Below, in pieces: positions 6,999 through 14,008 of a DNA stretch of 64,000 nucleotides. Source of the DNA: Photobacterium chitinilyticum (GTDB lineage Bacteria > Pseudomonadota > Gammaproteobacteria > Enterobacterales > Vibrionaceae); NCBI RefSeq assembly GCF_004104355.1, contig NZ_RJLM01000002.1:187168-251167 (forward strand). Reading direction: 5' to 3'. Position numbers and translations under genes: made by a program. The notes under the pieces are model-generated. The model saw only the letters and a list, made by a program, of their open reading frames with translations. It had not been told where the DNA came from and searched no databases. Position 1 is the stretch's first letter; each line of letters starts with the position of its first letter.

Positions 6999-8012
6999 TT
7001 ACTTCTTACCTTCTATAGCACCTTGTATTGCGGGACCAATCTGGCGCTTACGGGATGTCACGCCGTCCAACACCAACCAGCCTTGCTTCGGTTGACCAGT
7101 GAAGGCTTGCGCCGCTATAGCCGCGTCAATATCGTCAATCCATAATAGATTGGCGCGCTTGTTCTTGGTGTCTATCACCGCAAAGAACAAGTGATCCAGT
7201 TTCTGGCTTTCTTTATACGTTATCATCGCGGCAACAAACTCATTGCGACGATCAAGCAACTGCTGGGCTGTCAAAGTTTCAGCTACACCGATACCGACTT
7301 TCTTCCCCCCGTAAGAGAAGTTTTTATAATCCATGGTCAAGATCTCAGCAGCGCTGACGTGGCTAAGATCCGACTTAGCCTCCAACATTTTCTGGCCAAA
7401 GGCTGTCAGATCCGCGATACCGGCTTCCTTCGCCAACTCTTTTGCATAGTAACGATCATACTCAGTGGTGGTCGAAGACTGGAATACCACCGTATCAGAC
7501 AGGATCCCGGCCAGAGTAGTACAGGCTAAATGAGCCGGTAAATCGACATCCAAGCTCTCGGCACGATCGGCCAGGATAGTCGCTGCTGATCCCCATGCAC
7601 GGATATCAATCGGGACAACCTGAGACATATTGACAGGCGCTCCGCCAATCGCGTGGTGGTCAACTATCGCAACGATGCTGCTTTCATCAATCGTCGGATG
7701 CAACTGTGTTTTTTGGTTAAAATCAACCAGACCGACAGCCTTCTGGCTGAAGTCACTCAATTGGTTAGGTGCATTCACCTGGCAATAATCCAAAACAAAT
7801 TGGCTTTCCGGATTAATGCCTTCCGGAACAACAGCGGTACCACCGTATATATGGGCAGCAATTAATGCCGATGTAACGGAGTCGGTATCCGGACTAAGAT
7901 GCCCGGTCCACACAAGGTTATCCGTGTTATTGTGTTTCGGTGCATTTAGCTCAAATGCAGCAGCGCTCGTACTCGCCAATGACAGCAGCAAAAGAAGGTG
8001 ACTCGATTTCAT
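6999..8012 (-). CDS. ppaC: Family II (manganese-dependent, DHH) inorganic pyrophosphatase with signal peptide
   Basis: 337 aa. The DHH-superfamily PPase signatures are present: 'GHLSPDTDSVTSA' (usual form GHxNPDxDS, here with Ser for Asn), 'VAIVDHHAIGG' with the DHH triad, and the C-terminal 'GVTSRKRQIGP' substrate-binding SRKxQ motif. It hydrolyses PPi to two phosphates using Mn2+. Unusually, a typical Sec signal peptide precedes it (MKSSHLLLLLSLASTSAAA), whereas family II PPases are normally cytoplasmic. The frame extends 18 codons upstream (to 8066), but the ATG at 8010-8012 starts the signal peptide and has AGGT upstream. It is therefore predicted to be periplasmic, perhaps for phosphate scavenging (inferred). 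Confidence 0.88.
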   Translation of the reverse strand: MKSSHLLLLLSLASTSAAAFELNAPKHNNTDNLVWTGHLSPDTDSVTSALIAAHIYGGTAVVPEGINPESQFVLDYCQVNAPNQLSDFSQKAVGLVDFNQKTQLHPTIDESSIVAIVDHHAIGGAPVNMSQVVPIDIRAWGSAATILADRAESLDVDLPAHLACTTLAGILSDTVVFQSSTTTEYDRYYAKELAKEAGIADLTAFGQKMLEAKSDLSHVSAAEILTMDYKNFSYGGKKVGIGVAETLTAQQLLDRRNEFVAAMITYKESQKLDHLFFAVIDTKNKRANLLWIDDIDAAIAAQAFTGQPKQGWLVLDGVTSRKRQIGPAIQGAIEGKK

Positions 8013-8329
8013 GATTTTACCTATGATTATCAGATAATTAGACCGAGAAAGATATTCTACATTCATGACGGTACAGTGACAGCAGTTTGACTTTATCTTG
8101 CTGAATCTATTGTGAATATTTTAAAAGACTCGCAAAAAAGAATGTCAGATAACAGACGTTGCATCATCAACCGAAAAATGCCGCCCAAAGTATTGGTGGA
8201 ATAACAAAACCCATTGTCTGTCATATTATTGATTTCGACTTGCAACCTTGTTTCTCCGTTTCATCGCCCGACTCACACTTTTCCCCACCTCAACAAGGTA
8301 CATTCTTTTAAAAACAATGGAGTACCCTC
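8013..8329. other. Divergent intergenic region between ppaC and rihA
   Basis: About 317 bp between divergent genes, which must carry both promoters. I see no gene, no strong inverted repeat and no RNA element here. Only the rihA ribosome-binding site (GGAG at about 8321) is clear. Confidence 0.6.
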
Positions 8330-9265
8330 ATGAGCCGTCCAATAATTATTGACTGCGATCCTGGTCACGATGATGCTATCGCCCTTATCCTTGCCTGTGC
8401 CTCACCTTCCCTTGATATCAAGGCAGTCACAACCAGTGCCGGCAATCAGACCCCGGACAAAACCCTCAACAATGCCCTGCGCATCCTGACCTTGCTCGGT
8501 CGCAGCGATATACCGGTCGCAGGCGGCGCGTTAAAACCACTGGCCCGCGAGCTCATTATTGCAGACAACGTTCATGGGGAAACTGGGCTTGACGGCCCAG
8601 CTCTGCCCGATCCAGGCTTTAAGCCGCAAACAGAACATGCCGTTGAACTGATGGCGCGTGTCCTTGAAGAAAGCGACAAGCCAGTAACACTGGTACCGAC
8701 AGGGCCGCTTACCAACATTGCCCTGCTGCTGGCCACCCACCGCGAGCTGACCGATAAAATAGAACGCATTGTATTGATGGGCGGTGGTGCAGAAACCGGT
8801 AACTGGTCACCTGCAGCTGAATTTAATATCTATGTTGATCCGCAGGCCGCCGATGTAGTGTTCCGTTCCGGTATTCCGATCACCATGTGCGGGCTGGATG
8901 TTACCCACCGAGCCCAGATCATGGATGAAGATATCGAACAAATTCGCGCTATCGGCAACCCGGTCTCCGATGTCGTCGCCGGCTTGCTCGATTTCTTTAT
9001 GATCTACCACCGTGATCCCAAATGGGGACTGGAAGGTGCTCCACTCCATGATCCGTGCACCATTGCCTGGCTACTCGCTCCGGAATTATTCACAATACAA
9101 GAATGCTGGGTCGGCATTGAAACCCAAGGTGAATATACCAAAGGTATGACAGTCGTCGATCGCTACCAGCTCTCCGGAAAACCAGCCAATGCAACCGTAC
9201 TGTTTGATGTCTACCGTCAGGGGTTTGTCGATTTGCTGGCAAAGAGCCTGCGGTATTTCGATTAA
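8330..9265 (+). CDS. rihA: Pyrimidine-specific ribonucleoside hydrolase RihA
   Basis: 311 aa, the same length as E. coli RihA, with close similarity throughout: '[17 protein letters not shown]' (Asp cluster binding Ca2+), '[19 protein letters not shown]', '[14 protein letters not shown]', '[14 protein letters not shown]' and '[14 protein letters not shown]' with the catalytic or metal His-Asp. It hydrolyses the N-glycosidic bond of cytidine and uridine to base and ribose in nucleoside salvage, in the cytoplasm. GGAG lies 7 nt upstream of the ATG. It is a single-gene unit ended by two hairpins. Confidence 0.95.
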   Translation: MSRPIIIDCDPGHDDAIALILACASPSLDIKAVTTSAGNQTPDKTLNNALRILTLLGRSDIPVAGGALKPLARELIIADNVHGETGLDGPALPDPGFKPQTEHAVELMARVLEESDKPVTLVPTGPLTNIALLLATHRELTDKIERIVLMGGGAETGNWSPAAEFNIYVDPQAADVVFRSGIPITMCGLDVTHRAQIMDEDIEQIRAIGNPVSDVVAGLLDFFMIYHRDPKWGLEGAPLHDPCTIAWLLAPELFTIQECWVGIETQGEYTKGMTVVDRYQLSGKPANATVLFDVYRQGFVDLLAKSLRYFD

Positions 9266-9288
9266 ATAAATAACGCTAACCTGACATT

Positions 9289-9317
9289 AACAAGGGAGAT
9301 AATTAATCTCCCTTGTT
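9289..9317 (+). terminator. Hairpin after rihA
   Basis: A 12-bp perfect stem, AACAAGGGAGAT (9289-9300) and ATCTCCCTTGTT (9306-9317), with a 5-nt loop. The tail is only weakly T-rich (ATTGAAT). Confidence 0.65.
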
Positions 9318-9360
9318 ATTGAATATTAACGGCTACTAGCATTACACGTTAACCCCGTGA

Positions 9361-9391
9361 CTCTATCCCGGCAAGGATAGAGGGACTTTTT
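9361..9391 (+). terminator. Second rihA-side terminator with T-run
   Basis: CTCTATCC (9361-9368), loop CGGCAA, GGATAGAG (9375-9382), then GGAC and five T (9387-9391). It is oriented to stop plus-strand transcription before the convergent solute-binding-protein gene. Confidence 0.7.
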
Positions 9392-9470
9392 GTAATGATT
9401 AACAATGAAAGAAACAGTACTTAATCCCCAAGACGGTGATTCAGCCAACCCCCGATTAAATCATCGGCCA

Positions 9471-10607
9471 CTACGGCGCAATCCAACGCTTAAAGACAAA
9501 TTCGCCTTCTTTGACCTCAAGCAGCACCGCACTTTTCGTTGGGTCACCAGAACCCTTAAACTCGATTCGCCCGGTAACCCCTTCAAAGCCAACTAGGGCA
9601 TTCAATGCATCGCGAATGCCCTTCGGATCAATACCGCCATGATGCCTTACGGCTTCAAACAATACTCCGAAGGCATCATATGTCAGCGCGGCAATATCAT
9701 TCGGATCCTTGTTATAGGCCTCTCTAAAACGTGCCCTGAAGTTCAATGCTTCGCCATCCGCTTTATCAACAGCGTAATGAGTACTGAAGAAAGCGCCTTC
9801 AAGCGCATCGCGATCGACTGCCGGGATTTGAGTCCAGGTATCACTGCCAAGCAACTGAGCACTGATCCCCAGCTCTCTTGCCAGACGGGCCTGTTCAGGC
9901 ACTTCATTATAATAATTAGGTAAGAACAAGACCCCGGGGTCAGTCGCCTGGATCCGATGCAACTGCTCAGTCACGTCAGGCGCATCCCGGGTATACAATT
10001 CAAAAGCCACAACCCTCCCCCCAAGAGCCCTGAAGGCGGTTCGAAATACTTCAGCCAGGTTACGATTGTACTCGCTGGAGACATCGTAAAGCACCGCCGC
10101 TTTTTGATAACCGAGATCTTGGAAGGCAAATCTTGCCATCCGTTGTCCCTGAAAAGTATCATCAAAGGCAATACGGTATACCCAGTTTTTATTTCTCGTG
10201 GTTTCCGGATTTGTCGACCAGGGGCTGAGCATAGGGAGCTGGGCGAATTCAGCATACCTTGCTGCTGGAATGGCATTTCGGCTCGCCTGCGGGCCAATAA
10301 TAGCGCTGACGTTTTGCTGATTGATAAGCCGCAATGCGGCACTGATTGTTTGTTCGGCATTATCCTGATTATCTTCAATCAGCAAAGCAACGTGATAATG
10401 CTTGTTATCAATAATCAACCCACCGCGATCATTCACTTCTCGCACTGCCAGCTCGGCGGCTTCAATTGTCGCCTGTCCGACTTCCGGAATTTGTCCGCTA
10501 ATCGGTGCAATTAGGCCAATTCTCAACTCTCGGCTCTGCGGTGGCTGACTATCGCAGCCCGTTATCAGCAAAGCAAAAACAATAAACAAACTGGAAGCTA
10601 ACTTCAT
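9471..10607 (-). CDS. Lipoprotein solute-binding protein, branched-chain amino acid (Peripla_BP_6) type
   Basis: 378 aa periplasmic binding protein, type 1 fold. The lipoprotein signal is MKLASSLFIVFALLITGC with lipobox Cys. The mature start 'RELRIGLIAPISGQIPEVGQ' and 'AAELAVREVNDRGG' are typical of LivJ/amide-binding proteins, as are 'VSAIIGPQASRNAIPAA' and 'ALTYDAFGVLFEAVR'. It starts 10 bp after the stop of the adenylate cyclase, with GGAGT before its ATG, so the two are an operon. No permease or ATPase genes are present, so it may be a receptor feeding the cyclase sensor rather than part of a transporter (inference). The ligand is unknown. Confidence 0.88.
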   Translation of the reverse strand: MKLASSLFIVFALLITGCDSQPPQSRELRIGLIAPISGQIPEVGQATIEAAELAVREVNDRGGLIIDNKHYHVALLIEDNQDNAEQTISAALRLINQQNVSAIIGPQASRNAIPAARYAEFAQLPMLSPWSTNPETTRNKNWVYRIAFDDTFQGQRMARFAFQDLGYQKAAVLYDVSSEYNRNLAEVFRTAFRALGGRVVAFELYTRDAPDVTEQLHRIQATDPGVLFLPNYYNEVPEQARLARELGISAQLLGSDTWTQIPAVDRDALEGAFFSTHYAVDKADGEALNFRARFREAYNKDPNDIAALTYDAFGVLFEAVRHHGGIDPKGIRDALNALVGFEGVTGRIEFKGSGDPTKSAVLLEVKEGEFVFKRWIAP

Positions 10608-10617
10608 ACTCCTATCC

Positions 10618-12405
10618 TTATTCGTTGACCGCTTCTTCCTTACGTCCTTTGAGCATATAAGTGTGCATTTCTCCTTTTCCCTTGATCACGACGATTCCTC
10701 GGTCGTCAAAAACATAGTTATTCTGCAAATGCTTGTAAGTTGCTTCGGTGATCTGAATACCGCCTTTCAGCCCTTGTGACTCCATACGGGAAGCCGTATT
10801 GACGGCATCTCCCCAAATATCATAAATAAACTTTTTGGTACCGATCACCCCGGCGACAACCGGCCCGCTATTGATCCCGATACGAATACTCAATGTCTTG
10901 CCATGCCGGCGATTAAAACTCGCAATCACCTCCAGCATATCCAGCGCCGTTTCGGCGACCACTTCAGCATGATCATCACGTGGAATAGGGATCCCAGCCC
11001 CTACCATGTAGGCATCGCCGATAGTCTTGATTTTTTCCAGTCCACGACGTTCACTCAAGCTGTCAAATCCACAAAATATCTCATTGAGCATCCCCACGAC
11101 TTCTGCCGCAGGCAGACCCGCAGACATTGGCGTAAAATTAACAATATCTGCAAACAAAATGCTCACCTCGGAAAAGCTATCCGCGATAGTATCTTCACCA
11201 TGCTTCAGGCGTTCGGCAATCGGTGCCGGCAGAATGTTCAGCAATAGATGCTCTGATCGTTCCTGCTCTTCGGCCAAATCATCGAGTGTTTTTTTCAACC
11301 TGCAGATCATATAGTTGAAATTTTGTGCCAATAATCCAGTTTCATCCTGAGTCAGCACTGGTGCTGTCTGGGTCAGATCTCCCGCGGTAATTTTCAGGGT
11401 CGTGTCCGTTACTGCCAAAATGGGCCGAGTGATCCGAACCGCAATCAGGTAAATACCGATACTCAACAAGCCGACAGCCAGCAAACCAACAGCCAGGATC
11501 ATCACACCAAACCGGTTGGCCGGAGCCAATGCTGCCGATGCCTTCACTTCAGAAATCAAGGCCACTCCCAATTCGGGAAGCCAGCGATAGCTACCTATTA
11601 CAGAAACACCGGCATAGTTATCATAAAGCCCGGCCCCATTTTCTCCCTTCAAGGCCGCTTCAATACCAAAGCTATGGACACCTCGTGGATAAGATGCCTC
11701 ACCAAATCGCTCGGTAGAAATAAAACGGTTGTGAGCATCAATAAGATACGCCTCACCGCTTTCTCCCAAACCGGTCCGTCTGCTGACAATCTCAACCAGC
11801 ACCGACAAGCGGATATGAGCAGCCAGCACCCCCAACAGCTCACCAGCCGGACTAAGCAGCGGCGTTGACACCGTTAGAGTCGGTGCGGCAGTCCCCGGGG
11901 TCGGATACACCTTTTGCAAAAATGTATCCTGGCGTCCTTTGATGAAATACTGATCATTGAGCCGATACTCACCCTCATCAGAGGGCTGCGTCGAGAAAAA
12001 AACCCGCCCCCCCACCTTGGTCATCATGAATATTTCAGTCAAATCAGATGCCGTCGCCAAACCATAATCAAGAAAGGTAGACAGAAACAGTACCTCAGCC
12101 AACTTAAAATAAGCCTTCTCGTATTGCTCGCTTCCTGTTTCTTCCGCGAGCAATACATCAGCAGCACTGCGCAACTCATCAAGTTCTGCAATATTTGCCA
12201 CAATCGTAACTTGCTCGGAAATATAGCGATTGATTTCGAATTCTTTATGGTCAGCCGTCAAATCAAACTGAGCAATTGCCATCTCTTTTTGCGTCTCAGC
12301 CGCAAGAAAATACGTCACCGATGCCAGGGCTACCACCACCAATACTGACACCAATAAAAAATAGGCAGTCATACGGGCCTTCAGACTCTTTTGCAAAAGC
12401 CCCAT
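10618..12405 (-). CDS. Membrane-bound class III adenylate cyclase with Cache sensor and HAMP
   Basis: 595 aa, inner membrane. TM1 is at residues about 13-36 (AYFLLVSVLVVVALASVTYF). A periplasmic Cache-like sensor spans about 37-295 (GEYRLNDQYFIKG, TLTVSTPLLSPAGELLGVLA). TM2 is at about 298-325, then HAMP (ITRPILAVTDTTLKITAGDL). The C-terminal cyclase domain has 'VSILFADIVNFTPMSAGL' with the two metal Asp, 'LEKIKTIGDAYMVGAG' with the adenine-selecting Lys, and 'YDIWGDAVNTASRME' with the second selecting Asp, so ATP rather than GTP is expected. The frame extends 47 codons further upstream, but ATG 12403-12405 has GGGGG at the right distance. It is co-transcribed with the downstream binding protein. 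Confidence 0.9.
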   Translation of the reverse strand: MGLLQKSLKARMTAYFLLVSVLVVVALASVTYFLAAETQKEMAIAQFDLTADHKEFEINRYISEQVTIVANIAELDELRSAADVLLAEETGSEQYEKAYFKLAEVLFLSTFLDYGLATASDLTEIFMMTKVGGRVFFSTQPSDEGEYRLNDQYFIKGRQDTFLQKVYPTPGTAAPTLTVSTPLLSPAGELLGVLAAHIRLSVLVEIVSRRTGLGESGEAYLIDAHNRFISTERFGEASYPRGVHSFGIEAALKGENGAGLYDNYAGVSVIGSYRWLPELGVALISEVKASAALAPANRFGVMILAVGLLAVGLLSIGIYLIAVRITRPILAVTDTTLKITAGDLTQTAPVLTQDETGLLAQNFNYMICRLKKTLDDLAEEQERSEHLLLNILPAPIAERLKHGEDTIADSFSEVSILFADIVNFTPMSAGLPAAEVVGMLNEIFCGFDSLSERRGLEKIKTIGDAYMVGAGIPIPRDDHAEVVAETALDMLEVIASFNRRHGKTLSIRIGINSGPVVAGVIGTKKFIYDIWGDAVNTASRMESQGLKGGIQITEATYKHLQNNYVFDDRGIVVIKGKGEMHTYMLKGRKEEAVNE

Positions 12406-12625
12406 TAAATCCCCCTCAAAAATAAAAACATCCCAATCAAAATCAGTATAGACGCCCAGACTACCTCCTTTTCTCAATTGCGTACGAGTTCTCCACCAGC
12501 AACTGCCAGCACGTAAGCTAACCTCAATAGATAGGTGATATCGCACAGGGTGCCGAACAGCCGATAACCAACTACTGACCAGAGAGACAATCCCAAAGGC
12601 AATCTAAGAGGCAGTCTGAGAAGCA

Positions 12626-13981
12626 ATGGTCCAGAAACACTCAAGAAAAAGAAACGTTCAAGTTCACTTAAATCAACTGAGCAGGCGGCGTATTCTCCGC
12701 ACCGCCAGTTTGATAGGTACGGCCGGAACGATTTCCTTACTCGTTCCGGGGCTCCTTCATGCCCGAGACAGCGATCCACCAGAAATAACTCTTCCTTCTA
12801 TAAAGATCGGAGCCTGCGGGCCATTTAGCGGCCCAGCCAAGCACACCGGCGATGCCATCAAGCAGGGGATCCTGATGGCGCTCGAAGATGCCCGTACTGC
12901 AGGTGAAGTCCCCATTACTATTGATGGTACGTTACATGATATCGATATCGTATGGGTAGATAGCCGCTCAGCCCCAGCCAGCGCAGTCAACGCTGCTACC
13001 GATGCCATAACACGCCAAAATGTGAAACTGATGATTGGCGGCTGGCACTCATCCGTCGCACTGGCGCTAATGGAAACCGAAGCTGATCTCAACACCATTC
13101 ATATCGGTCACCTCGGGGCTTCACAGTATATTGCGGCCAAAATTAACGATGATCCCCAACGCTATAGAGGCTGGTTTAAAGGTTGGCCCTCGCCGCCGAA
13201 ACTGGCTGGCCTGTATGGTGCACCTCTGAAGTACATGCGGAAACAAGGGCTTTGGCAACCGGCCAATAACCGGGCCGCCATATTGGTAGAAGACAGTGCA
13301 TTCGGGCGAGGCTGGGGCGAGGCCCTGATGACCAGCCTCAGTGAAGCCGGATTCGACCCGCTGCCCTACGATGTTGCCGCGCTCGACGAAACCGAATTTA
13401 GGCCACTGTTGAATAAATACAAATCCGAGCAGGTTTCGCTGGTAGCCATGACCTCAACCGGTGATGTTGCTGTCAGCAATTTCGTCAGACAGTTCAAGGA
13501 ACTTGGCATCAAAGCCTTATTAATTGGACACGGACTACGCTGGTCAAGTAATTGGTATGCAGTAACAGGTGATGCTTCAAATTTCGTGATCGCCATGGAC
13601 TCAGCAATGCCTATCGCACTTTGGCAACGATGGTGGGTTAGGCGATTTAAAGCCAAATATGGCGAAGATCCCAGTATTCCGGCAGCTGGCTTTCACTACG
13701 ACTATACCCGGATGGCGATCAGGGCTCTCAATACCGCAAATACATTCGATTTCAATACACTGACAGCGACTCTCAGCCAACTCTCATACAAAGGGGTCTG
13801 GAATTACTACCAGTTCTCGACGGAGCCCGGAGCACATGCACTATCTGCCAACGAGGTCATGACAGGCCACTTTATGAAAGGGTTTTACCTCCCGATGGTT
13901 CAGCTATTCGATGGGCAGGCAAAAATAATCTGGCCAATTAAATATGCCGAACAGCGTTTCAGGCAACCCCCGTGGATCTAG
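12626..13981 (+). CDS. Tat-exported solute-binding protein, amide/urea/branched-chain type
   Basis: 451 aa. A twin-arginine signal lies at residues about 17-46 (LSRRRILRTASLIGTAGTIS), followed by a type 1 periplasmic-binding fold: 'SIKIGACGPFSGPAKHTGDA', 'GILMALEDARTAGEV', 'KLMIGGWHSSVALALME' and 'AAILVEDSAFGRGWGEAL'. This resembles the UrtA/AmiC-like group. Export through Tat implies a folded or cofactor-bound state before export. It is followed 27 bp later by the antiporter gene (operon) and is divergent from the cyclase. No ABC partners are present, so signalling or ligand delivery is as likely as transport. The ligand is unknown. Confidence 0.85.
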   Translation: MVQKHSRKRNVQVHLNQLSRRRILRTASLIGTAGTISLLVPGLLHARDSDPPEITLPSIKIGACGPFSGPAKHTGDAIKQGILMALEDARTAGEVPITIDGTLHDIDIVWVDSRSAPASAVNAATDAITRQNVKLMIGGWHSSVALALMETEADLNTIHIGHLGASQYIAAKINDDPQRYRGWFKGWPSPPKLAGLYGAPLKYMRKQGLWQPANNRAAILVEDSAFGRGWGEALMTSLSEAGFDPLPYDVAALDETEFRPLLNKYKSEQVSLVAMTSTGDVAVSNFVRQFKELGIKALLIGHGLRWSSNWYAVTGDASNFVIAMDSAMPIALWQRWWVRRFKAKYGEDPSIPAAGFHYDYTRMAIRALNTANTFDFNTLTATLSQLSYKGVWNYYQFSTEPGAHALSANEVMTGHFMKGFYLPMVQLFDGQAKIIWPIKYAEQRFRQPPWI

Positions 13982-14008
13982 GCTGAATACTCAAATGGAG
14001 GCTATAGC

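Noticed and set aside
9289-9391. Small RNA between the two hairpins after rihA
   Set aside because: About 40 nt separate the hairpins, and no promoter-like sequence is seen; tandem terminators explain them.
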